Source: Bacteroides intestinalis (GTDB taxonomy: Bacteria; Bacteroidota; Bacteroidia; Bacteroidales; Bacteroidaceae). From it: a DNA stretch of 64,000 bases. A program made the position numbers and the translations under genes. This document shows positions 47,546-55,107 of this stretch, piece by piece. Under the pieces are notes generated by a model, which worked only from the letters and a program-made list of their open reading frames with translations, did no database searches and was not told where the DNA came from. The stretch covers positions 62,001 through 126,000 of the forward strand of contig NZ_QRZF01000008.1 of assembly GCF_003464595.1 (NCBI RefSeq), in the 5' to 3' direction. Positions within the stretch are counted from its first letter, which is position 1; the number at the start of each line of letters is the position of its first letter.

Positions 47546-48532
47546 ATGAAAAGCGGATATATGCTATTCTTTTTGTCCTTTCTTTTTCTTCTGGGGCTGA
47601 CAGCTTGCACTGCCCCTGTCAGTAAAACCATGCTCGATTATGAACAATCCCTTGTCAGTGCCGACTCTTTAGTACAAGCCGGTGTCGCCGATAGTGCCCA
47701 AACCTCCCGTCTGCTTTCCGAATTGCATCGTGAATATAACAGGGTGAAAGAACTCTCCGATGGGAAGCGTGTCCGCCTGATGCCTGCCAATAAGCGGAAG
47801 CAATTCTTCTGGGGAGCATTTACTGCTCTGATGATAGGTCTGAACGTATGGCTCTCCATAAGCAATATCAAGTTTTCGACCGACCGTAAGCATCGCCGTT
47901 ACCTCATTGATTTGAGCGAGAATGAGCAACGTCTGCGCAACAATGAACTGGAAAAAAATGAATTGCAGGAGTGCCTGCAGGAGATGTCACTGACGGATGA
48001 GGAACGGGAAGAAGTACACCGGTCATTGATGAACCTTATGGAGCATGGCAGTCACTTGTGTGATGAAAATGAGTCCCTTCGTACACGTCTCAAGGATTAT
48101 GAAAATCGCCCCTTGCCCCGCGAACTGGAATTGTTGCGGAAGGAGGGGGAGCGTGCGCACGTGCTGGATGGCCAGGTACAGGCACTCACTTCTGTCTTGA
48201 TAGACCGCGATGAGGTAGTGGGGCAACTGCGCAGTCATCCCAAGTTCCTCACGGACGAACAGTGGAGATACCTGCAAACACTCACGGACCGTGTGTACGA
48301 AGGGTTTACCACTCGCCTTGCCGGACGTTTCCCGAAACTTACGCCTGCCGACCTTCAGCTTTGCCTGCTCATCCGGTTGCGCTTTACCAACGCGCAGGTT
48401 GCTACGTTGACGGCCGTGTCGCCCGCTTCGGTATCTCAGCAGAAGTTCCGGTTGAAGAAGAGGCTGTTGCAGATGGACGAGGCGTTGTTTGCCAACGGTG
48501 AAACAGTGGATGCGGTGGTGGAAGGGTGCTGA
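47546..48532 (+). CDS. Membrane-anchored coiled-coil HTH protein
   Basis: A protein of about 328 residues, start ATG 47546 (MKSGYMLFFLSFLFLLGLTA). A lipoprotein-like leader (cysteine at 21) is followed by a short domain, a membrane segment (about 87-105, FFWGAFTALMIGLNVWLS), a long charged coiled coil (about 120-230) and a C-terminal LuxR-like helix-turn-helix (about 265-310; KLTPADLQLCLLIRLRFTNAQVATLTAVSPASVSQQ). This is the plan of the DUF6377-like regulator at 1255 on a smaller scale. The longer frame from 47450 covers the promoter and is not used. Ligand and targets are unknown. Confidence 0.72.
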   Translation: MKSGYMLFFLSFLFLLGLTACTAPVSKTMLDYEQSLVSADSLVQAGVADSAQTSRLLSELHREYNRVKELSDGKRVRLMPANKRKQFFWGAFTALMIGLNVWLSISNIKFSTDRKHRRYLIDLSENEQRLRNNELEKNELQECLQEMSLTDEEREEVHRSLMNLMEHGSHLCDENESLRTRLKDYENRPLPRELELLRKEGERAHVLDGQVQALTSVLIDRDEVVGQLRSHPKFLTDEQWRYLQTLTDRVYEGFTTRLAGRFPKLTPADLQLCLLIRLRFTNAQVATLTAVSPASVSQQKFRLKKRLLQMDEALFANGETVDAVVEGC

Positions 48533-48583
48533 ATAACCGAAATATGGCAACAAAAAAATGCTTCCGAATCTCTTGTTTTGATG

Positions 48584-48671
48584 GAGGTACCCTCAGTCGT
48601 TATATGAGGTGCCCTCTGTCGTTATGTGAGGTATCCTCTGTCGTTATGTGAGGCATCCTCTGTCGTTATCT
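48584..48671. repeat. Array C: four 22-nt units with GAGGYRYCCTC cores
   Basis: Units begin at 48584, 48606, 48628 and 48650, an exact 22-nt step. Cores are GAGGTACCCTC, GAGGTGCCCTC, GAGGTATCCTC and GAGGCATCCTC: the four-base arms stay constant while the middle varies as pyrimidine-purine-pyrimidine. The linker is nearly constant (TGTCGTTATGT). It starts 51 nt after the stop of the HTH gene and is followed within 8 nt by a strong hairpin terminator. Period and palindromic core match arrays A and B, the sequence does not. Confidence 0.82.
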
Positions 48672-48678
48672 TTGGATA

Positions 48679-48712
48679 CCCCGTCGAGAAGTGTTTCTGA
48701 CGGGGATTTTTG
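48679..48712 (+). terminator. Terminator after array C
   Basis: CCCCGTC (48679-48685) and GACGGGG (48699-48705) form a 7-bp GC-rich stem, followed by ATTTTTG. It ends the transcript of the HTH gene, so array C would be part of its 3' untranslated region. Confidence 0.82.
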
Positions 48713-48851
48713 TACCTGAATGGTAATTTTCGCTTTGGGGGCGTTTTTTACAGGATTGCGATAAAACTTAACTTATACCCAAGCAGAAACTATTGGCTTT
48801 AATTCCTGACAAAGTGATAACTCCTTTAAATCCTGTTATGATTAATACAGG

Positions 48852-50765
48852 TTATAATGTATATACAGTTTCGTCTCCGCAGATGTTACGGATTTTCATT
48901 CTCAAAGGCTTGTGGTCACAACGGATACGGGCATCCCAGAACTCATTGGTTTTTATGCCGTTTCGGATAGTGTAGCCCAGCTTGTCGATTTTTACCTCAC
49001 TATTGCTGTGCCAGATAGCCTCCTTGTCAGCTGTAGAGCAGTCTAGGCTAATCCATTCGATGGTTTCGAGCCCTTCATCGCTGATGGTGATGGGGGAGTG
49101 TTTCTTTTCCTTACCCTTGCCGGAGTTCTTCAGATTGAACTGCGTGACTTGCTGCTCCCCTTTGAGGTTGATGGCTTCTATCTTCTTAAGTACACGGTCG
49201 CTGTGGAACTGTATGATTTCTACTTGCCATCCTTTGAACAGGTTGTCCTGTGTTTCTGTAAGTTGCCATTCGGCATAGTCTTCCACTACTACGTTGTCAA
49301 GCACCTGCTTCAGGTCGCGTAGCTCGATTTCAATGAGCGGGTTGCCTTGCTCTTTGATGAACTGCTCTATCTCTTTCCGGTCGATGATATCTATGTAATA
49401 GACGATTACGCGCTTTACATCATCAGGCAAATCGGGCATGGCTTCGCGGATGATGCGGTTCATTAGTGGTTTGTCCAACAAGCGGGTGCTGCTGTCCATC
49501 AAATTGGGCAGATAGACAGGCATCATACCGCATTTGGTATCCATAATACTGCCTTCCCAGAATTTGTCCAAGGCATCTTCGTTGCGAAGGCCGATAATCA
49601 GGCTTTTCAGTTTCTCCATAGTCTGTACGGGGTTTCGGTAGAGTGAAACGCCGTCTTTTATTTCGAGAATGTCGAATTCGGCCTTTGCAGCCATGAGGCG
49701 GTCGCGGACGGTTTGTATGCTGTTGATGCCGATGTCACAATGGATGAAGCGACGATTCAGTTTGTGAGATACGGAGGCGGTAACTCCACTGCCGCCGAAG
49801 AAGTCGGCAACTACCATGCTTTCGTTACTGCTGGCTTTGATGATGCGTTCAAGGAGAGATTCCGGCTTCTGGGTAGCGTAATCCACTTTTTCATCTGACG
49901 TTGGTTGTTGTTGAAATGACATAATGTCGTTCCATACATCACCAAATGGCTTTCCTTTTTTTTCAACTTCGTCTTGATATCTTGTAGTGCCATGTGCGAC
50001 CATATATCGTCTGCCTTCTTCGTCAGTTTTATTAAAGGAGTCAAGATATTCTTTTGTATGGGGTTGTCTTAATTTATTAAAGATTCTCTCTTCTCCTTTT
50101 GAATAATAAAAAATGGTATCATGTCCTCTGATCCAGTTAGGTGCTATGGTTTTGAAACCGGATAACACCTGAATATCCCATATAATCTCGCGTTGAAAGT
50201 TATCTTCCCCGAACACTTCATCCATCAGTACCTTCACATAGTGCCCTATATGCCAGTCCAGATGAACATAAATACTTGCCGTATCGCTCATCACACTCTT
50301 GATAGCCATAAGATTTTCGTACATCCAGTTTAGATAATCTTCTTTACTCCAGATGTCTCCATACATCTTTTCCTCAAAAGCTTTCAGCTCTTCCACATCC
50401 AGTTCTGTTTCAGCCTGTCGCATTGCTTCCGCCACTTTGGGGTTCCTCCTTATATAAACCTTCTTTGCATAATCTGCCCCACTGGCGAACGGGGGATCGA
50501 TATATACCAAATCCACACTGATACCTTTATCTTTTAAGTAGGCGCAGGCAGAAACACACTCACCACGGATAATCAAGTTTCCGTCCGGGTTTTCACCCCT
50601 CTTTTCCTTTAACTTTGTTTCGTAGAGTGGCATGCCACGCTTTATGTGTTCTATCACTTTGTCATTGTCACGATAGCGGAGGATGCGTTTGGTACGTACA
50701 AAGTTGTCGAGCAATGCTTGGCCTTCCAGTGTATTCGGGGAATAGGGTACATATTTAATAGCCAT
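48852..50765 (-). CDS. Site-specific DNA methyltransferase, type III Mod-like
   Basis: A 637-residue beta-class amino-methyltransferase: the catalytic motif comes first (YIDPPF, residues 88-93) and the AdoMet-binding loop later (DFFGGSG, 321-327). The last base of the motif is F where most enzymes have Y; DPPF is known in active enzymes too. The target-recognition part lies between the motifs, and a long C-terminal domain follows. It starts 15 nt behind the helicase/nuclease gene and forms an operon with it. In classical type III systems mod precedes res; here the order is reversed. Recognition sequence unknown. Confidence 0.88.
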   Translation of the reverse strand: MAIKYVPYSPNTLEGQALLDNFVRTKRILRYRDNDKVIEHIKRGMPLYETKLKEKRGENPDGNLIIRGECVSACAYLKDKGISVDLVYIDPPFASGADYAKKVYIRRNPKVAEAMRQAETELDVEELKAFEEKMYGDIWSKEDYLNWMYENLMAIKSVMSDTASIYVHLDWHIGHYVKVLMDEVFGEDNFQREIIWDIQVLSGFKTIAPNWIRGHDTIFYYSKGEERIFNKLRQPHTKEYLDSFNKTDEEGRRYMVAHGTTRYQDEVEKKGKPFGDVWNDIMSFQQQPTSDEKVDYATQKPESLLERIIKASSNESMVVADFFGGSGVTASVSHKLNRRFIHCDIGINSIQTVRDRLMAAKAEFDILEIKDGVSLYRNPVQTMEKLKSLIIGLRNEDALDKFWEGSIMDTKCGMMPVYLPNLMDSSTRLLDKPLMNRIIREAMPDLPDDVKRVIVYYIDIIDRKEIEQFIKEQGNPLIEIELRDLKQVLDNVVVEDYAEWQLTETQDNLFKGWQVEIIQFHSDRVLKKIEAINLKGEQQVTQFNLKNSGKGKEKKHSPITISDEGLETIEWISLDCSTADKEAIWHSNSEVKIDKLGYTIRNGIKTNEFWDARIRCDHKPLRMKIRNICGDETVYTL

Positions 50766-50780
50766 ATCTTGAATATATTT

Positions 50781-53633
50781 TTAGTTGTTAAAGAATTGAT
50801 TGATTGCACGCAGGGTTCGTCTTTCCTGTTCCTCTCTGCTTAATGTGTCTTCCAGATAGAGGAAGTTGAAACGTGTATAGCCGAACTTTTCGTTGTTCTT
50901 CTTGATGAACTCGGTCTCAATAAAGTTGCGCTTATCTGCAAACTTGGCGGCAAATCCTTCACCTTTCGTCTCAATGATAATGATTTTGTGAATCTGCTTG
51001 TCGGCATTGCGGCTGATGAGAAGGAAGTCAGGGACGTATTTTCCTATGTATCTCCATTCTTTGCCTGCCTGTTTGTAACAGTCAATCTTGAATTCGGTTA
51101 TGGTGTCATCACCGTTGAAGTATATTTCCAGCTCCTTGTTTTTGATTATGGGCAGGACGGATTGCGAGAAATATTCTCTCTCCAGAGGGCTGTCGAAACG
51201 GTAGGGAAGGTAATGATAGGTCTTCCTACGTTCGGGGTGTGGGTCATGCGGGTGTAGCGATGAGGTATCCATTCCTTGTGCCTCCAATATTTTCATGGCA
51301 GCCTGCACTTCAGGGGCAAGTGGAGCGTCAGCAGCATGATTATCCCATTGGAGCACTTCTTTCACTTCTTTTTGTGAAGGGTAGAAATGGCTGTCATCGG
51401 TCACTTCAATCGGAGAAACTAATTTTTCTATTTGCAGCAGGTTAGCTTTGGCAGGCACAATCTCTTCATTGGTGCGAAAATCCCGCCTGGGGACGAATGC
51501 TTGGCGTATCAGAGAACGTATCTGCATGTGGTCAAAATAGTGATTGAAAGACAGGAAATTTCCTTCTTTGAGTGTGATCTGGCGAAAGATGCCGTTTAAC
51601 TCTTTATCGTATTTTCTTAGTTCCGGAATGGAGAGTGTACCAAAGCTTTCTTTGGCAATGAGTTGTAGCCAATGATTGAAAGAAGCGATTTCATGGTTCG
51701 ATTGTCTTTCTTCTTCATAGTGCCCTATGATGTGCCCTTCCATGTCTTGATGATGAATGATGGACAACTCGGCCTGTCGCAATATGCCTTTTTCTGTCAG
51801 CCGTTCTGCGGTATGCGTATCTTCGTCGATGATTAATGTCTGATACGAAACTTTTAACTGGAAGAAGTCAATGGGAGGCACCTGCATTCGCTCCATGCGC
51901 GAAAATCGTTCGATGGATTTGAAGGAATATGTTTTCTTGTCACTGAACTCCTGCAAAGTGATGTTCTGTTGTTGTTTCAACTGCTTGTTCAAGGTGTCGG
52001 CATTAAATTTGTTCAACCAGATCAAGGCAGTTTCCGCATGGTTTTTCTGCACTTGGCGCAGACAGCGGCAACTTGTTTGTAGCACCATATTCGTGGGGCA
52101 TACTCCTTTTTGAGGAAGGATTACGCCGGTGAGGCTCTTACAGTCCCATCCCTCTTTGCCGATTTGTACCAGCAAAACTATTCTGATTTTGGAAAAGATA
52201 GTGTCAAGTGAGGCGAACTCTGTCTCCGATCCTTCCGGCTGTGGATATTTAGAGTTTCCACCATGATATTTCAGAATACTTGTCACGGGGTCCAGTCCAT
52301 AAGCAGCTGATATTTCGGCGGCGAGCGGATAAATCTGTTCTTCCAGCGTCTCTATCTGTCCGCAATAGATGGCTAACTTGGCACGGGTCTTGTCCGGATA
52401 AATGGTTGCTTTATATTTTTCCAAAAACTCCTTAATTCCGTTGCGGACAATCATATCGGTCTCATTATCGGCATACTTCACCTCAGGTGTTTTCAAGAAA
52501 TTACCGATCCCCTCAATGAGAGGGTAGTGATACACCACGTTGGCCAGGTCTGTATTTTTGATGCTGAATGTTTCTCCCAAAACTACATTCTCCGCTTTCT
52601 CCAAATAGGGGGTACCCGAAAAGCCTAATACAGCATTGAACGAGTGGGCGCGCGTCCATTCGTTCACTACTTTGCGTAGTTTTATTTCGCCATCGGCGGC
52701 ATGGTGCACTTCGTCTATGTAGATGGCCAGATTGGGTAATTGTCCGATGATATTCCGCAATTCATTAGCAAGTTTCACCTTATTATATTCTTCTTCTGAA
52801 AACAGATTAATCTCTTCTTCCTGATCCACCCTGTCCAATATTACTTTTTCGGCGTTGGTAATGGCCACTAATCCCATCAAGTCCTCCAGTGGTTGGTGAT
52901 TGTTTATCTTCTGCGCGTTGGGGTTTTTGATGAGATTACTCTTCTTGGCTGATTTCTGTTCGTTCAGTATCTCGAATTTGATTAGCCGCTTAAGCTGTGA
53001 AGCAGTAGGCTCAGGTATTACCCATGACGGATCAAACTCTTTGATATGCTTCAGGCTGGGGATAATGGATGATTTCAGTCCGGAAGGAGCAAATATCATG
53101 AAGTTATGTGCAAAGCAAGGATTGCTTGGCTCATTCTGTGCGAAGTAGAGATCTATATAGATGAATGCTGCCATCAGATAGGTTTTTCCGGCTCCCATGG
53201 GCAGGCTGAACAGATAATCCGTATAGGTTACGTCATAGAATATTTTTCTGAAAGCCTTTTCATAGTCTATATCCGTGGCATGTTCTTTGATGAAGGTTTC
53301 CAATGCGGGAGCAAGCTGTCGTCCGCTCTTGTCCTTCTGCAAGGCATATTCCAACAAGGCAGCGGCGGCTTTGTTGGTTGTCAGCACATTGCGTGCCTCT
53401 ACTGTGAGCGGCATTGTACTTAAGTCCATGCTATTGAATGTTCCATTAACGAACAGTTTCCACAAAGGTTGGTTTTTGCATGCTATCTTGAGAAACAGGT
53501 AGGTTTTTATGGCATCGAGCTGGGCATCGCGCATTCTTCCTTTTCGGTTGATATAAGATAGCAATTCGCGGATTGTGCAATCCGCAGAGCATAGCCATTC
53601 GTTACGTTTTTGGGTTATTAATCTATAGAACAT
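50781..53633 (-). CDS. DEAD/DEAH helicase-nuclease, type III Res-like
   Basis: A 950-residue superfamily 2 enzyme. Walker A is PMGAGKT (145-151), motif II is DEVH (307-310), motif III SGTP follows, and motif VI is around QTSCRCLRQVQ. Near the C terminus PD (868-869) and ETK (888-890) form a PD-(D/E)xK nuclease site, as in Res subunits. With the Mod-like gene it would cut unmethylated foreign DNA with ATP. No promoter is obvious; four short direct repeats lie about 110-270 nt upstream. Length and motifs argue for an intact protein. Confidence 0.88.
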   Translation of the reverse strand: MFYRLITQKRNEWLCSADCTIRELLSYINRKGRMRDAQLDAIKTYLFLKIACKNQPLWKLFVNGTFNSMDLSTMPLTVEARNVLTTNKAAAALLEYALQKDKSGRQLAPALETFIKEHATDIDYEKAFRKIFYDVTYTDYLFSLPMGAGKTYLMAAFIYIDLYFAQNEPSNPCFAHNFMIFAPSGLKSSIIPSLKHIKEFDPSWVIPEPTASQLKRLIKFEILNEQKSAKKSNLIKNPNAQKINNHQPLEDLMGLVAITNAEKVILDRVDQEEEINLFSEEEYNKVKLANELRNIIGQLPNLAIYIDEVHHAADGEIKLRKVVNEWTRAHSFNAVLGFSGTPYLEKAENVVLGETFSIKNTDLANVVYHYPLIEGIGNFLKTPEVKYADNETDMIVRNGIKEFLEKYKATIYPDKTRAKLAIYCGQIETLEEQIYPLAAEISAAYGLDPVTSILKYHGGNSKYPQPEGSETEFASLDTIFSKIRIVLLVQIGKEGWDCKSLTGVILPQKGVCPTNMVLQTSCRCLRQVQKNHAETALIWLNKFNADTLNKQLKQQQNITLQEFSDKKTYSFKSIERFSRMERMQVPPIDFFQLKVSYQTLIIDEDTHTAERLTEKGILRQAELSIIHHQDMEGHIIGHYEEERQSNHEIASFNHWLQLIAKESFGTLSIPELRKYDKELNGIFRQITLKEGNFLSFNHYFDHMQIRSLIRQAFVPRRDFRTNEEIVPAKANLLQIEKLVSPIEVTDDSHFYPSQKEVKEVLQWDNHAADAPLAPEVQAAMKILEAQGMDTSSLHPHDPHPERRKTYHYLPYRFDSPLEREYFSQSVLPIIKNKELEIYFNGDDTITEFKIDCYKQAGKEWRYIGKYVPDFLLISRNADKQIHKIIIIETKGEGFAAKFADKRNFIETEFIKKNNEKFGYTRFNFLYLEDTLSREEQERRTLRAINQFFNN

Positions 53634-53741
53634 ATATTTAATTTATGGAGCAATTTTTTATTAATTAAGTATTAGGGTGCAAAGTAATGAAATTATGCGC
53701 AATTAAAAGAGAGAAAGAGAAGAAAAGTTCTTTTAGTCATA

Positions 53742-53917
53742 TTGTAGAGATACTTTGTTTCCCTATTGTTCATTATCAGTTCTTTAGCTTCCTCCCTTGT
53801 AGAGATACTTATCGTTTGCTTCATTTTCCGTACTTGCTCCTATTGTTGTATTGTAGAGATTCACTTTTTGTAATGTTCTGATTAATAGCAGATTGGTGGA
53901 ATAGGTTGTAGAGGCTG
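53742..53917. repeat. Four short direct repeats about 55 nt apart
   Basis: TTGTAGAGATACTT occurs at 53742 and 53797, TTGTAGAGATTCACTT at 53851 and TTGTAGAGGCTG at 53906. Steps are 55, 54 and 55 nt. Only the first 8-14 nt are conserved; the intervening 40 nt differ and are T-rich. They lie between the divergent helicase-nuclease and HU-like genes. No cas gene is present and the conserved part is too short for a CRISPR repeat. They might be protein-binding sites or worn copies of a longer array. Confidence 0.6.
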
Positions 53918-53922
53918 TTTTC

Positions 53923-53953
53923 TTGCTTTTCCTTCTTGTGTATCCTAACTTTG
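53923..53953 (+). promoter_or_regulatory. Promoter for HU-like gene
   Basis: TTG (53923-53925), a 20-nt spacer and TAACTTTG (53946-53953). The last of the four 55-nt repeats ends just before the -33 element. Confidence 0.65.
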
Positions 53954-54133
53954 CAACATCGAATTTGAGAAAAACGAAAGGTTTAATCGTTGAGGCCTCG
54001 CGATGAAATTCTTTCTTATTATCTCTTATTATAAGGAGATGCGGCCTCGGTCAGTCCTTAACCTGATCGGTCAAAGCAATGATGGCTGGTTCATTTGCAA
54101 CTATATTTATATTTACTTAATACATTATTAATT
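53954..54133 (+). other. Long structured leader of HU-like gene
   Basis: About 170 nt lie between the promoter and the ATG at 54134. Two GGCCTC-containing segments (near 53991 and 54042) and an imperfect hairpin CGGTCAG/CTGATCG (about 54047-54068) are visible. It may control translation; I do not recognise a known riboswitch. Confidence 0.45.
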
Positions 54134-54607
54134 ATGTTTTACAAGAAAAATCAACAGAAAATCAATGGCTTGTGGTATCCTAAATCAATTACATGGGGTA
54201 AAGCCATTACAACCGATCAGGTTGCGGATCAATTGGCATATTTTTCTACCACTACCCGTGGTGATGCCTATGCTATCGTCAAAAACTTGGGAAAAGTGCT
54301 CTCCCTTTATATGGCACAGGGACGTACGGTGAAAATAGATGGAGTTGGCACTTTTTATTATACGGCTGCTGCTAATAAGAAGGGAGTACAAACTGCTAAG
54401 GAGGTCAGTGCCTCTCAGATCGTGGGCGTGCGCGTCCGTTTCATTCCCGAGGTTGAACGCGATGTGAATAGTAAGGTTGTTACTCGCAGCATGGTGGATA
54501 ATAATATCTGTTGGGAAGAGTGGGGTAAAACCGCCACTTCCGGTGGCAACACCGATAGCGGAAATACCGGCGGTGACGGTGGTATCGAGGGTGATCCATT
54601 AGGTTAA
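54134..54607 (+). CDS. HU-like DNA-binding protein with flexible tail
   Basis: A protein of about 157 residues starting at ATG 54134 (MFYKKNQQKINGLWYPKSI). The core has the Bacteroidetes HU-related fold (HU-HIG type): ITTDQVADQLAYFSTTTRGDAYAIVKNLGKVLSLYM then VKIDGVGTFYY. The C terminus ends in a Gly/Ser/Asp-rich flexible tail. Related proteins bind DNA or RNA as dimers and are frequent in Bacteroides, often beside capsule or defence genes. It has its own promoter, long leader and terminator. Confidence 0.85.
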   Translation: MFYKKNQQKINGLWYPKSITWGKAITTDQVADQLAYFSTTTRGDAYAIVKNLGKVLSLYMAQGRTVKIDGVGTFYYTAAANKKGVQTAKEVSASQIVGVRVRFIPEVERDVNSKVVTRSMVDNNICWEEWGKTATSGGNTDSGNTGGDGGIEGDPLG

Positions 54608-54662
54608 TCCTCTCGGCTCTGTAAGTTAGTATCTTTTGATATCCAGTGACTTGTGACAGATG

Positions 54663-54708
54663 GTTCCCGTGCAATCTTTTTGATAGGAGAGAGCACGGGA
54701 ACTTTCGT
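54663..54708 (+). terminator. Terminator after HU-like gene
   Basis: GTTCCCGTGC (54663-54672) pairs with GCACGGGAAC (54693-54702) around a 20-nt loop and is followed by TTTCGTTTT. Confidence 0.82.
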
Positions 54709-54809
54709 TTTAGCATATTTTATCGTTCTTTTTCTATTTTAATTCATCAAAAATCCGTAATTTCGGACGATTTTTTGCAAAACAGACCGAATAACTAATA
54801 ATTTATAAT

Positions 54810-55070
54810 ATGGAAAATCTCAACACAGCGCTTCTGCTGATGGTGGTAGGTATGACGACAGTGTTCGCTATCCTGCTGATTGTAATCTACTTAGGTAAAG
54901 GACTTATTCTTCTGGTAAACAAGTATGCCCCCGAAGAGGTGGTGCCGGATAAGAAAGGTGCGCAAGGTCCCGCAGCGATTCCTGGAAATATTTTGGCTGC
55001 TATCAGTGCCGCTGTAACAGTGGTGACACAAGGCAAGGGTAAAGTAGCCAAGGTCGAGAAAGTAAAATGA
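54810..55070 (+). CDS. oadG: Sodium-pumping decarboxylase gamma subunit
   Basis: An 86-residue protein with one N-terminal membrane helix (about 8-28, LLLMVVGMTTVFAILLIVIYLG) and a Pro/Ala/Lys-rich tail, the standard form of OadG. It joins the alpha and beta subunits in the membrane. The gene is first in oadG-oadA-oadB, 37 nt before oadA. Confidence 0.86.
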   Translation: MENLNTALLLMVVGMTTVFAILLIVIYLGKGLILLVNKYAPEEVVPDKKGAQGPAAIPGNILAAISAAVTVVTQGKGKVAKVEKVK

Positions 55071-55107
55071 TAATCTTTAATAAAAAACACACATCTATTT
55101 ATTTAGT

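Noticed and set aside
53687..53881. 64-codon open frame over the 55-nt repeats
   Set aside because: Its leucine-rich runs are the translation of the T-rich repeats themselves; no start context.
53742..53917. CRISPR array
   Set aside because: Only 8-14 nt are conserved per unit, the step differs by one base, and there is no cas gene in the window.
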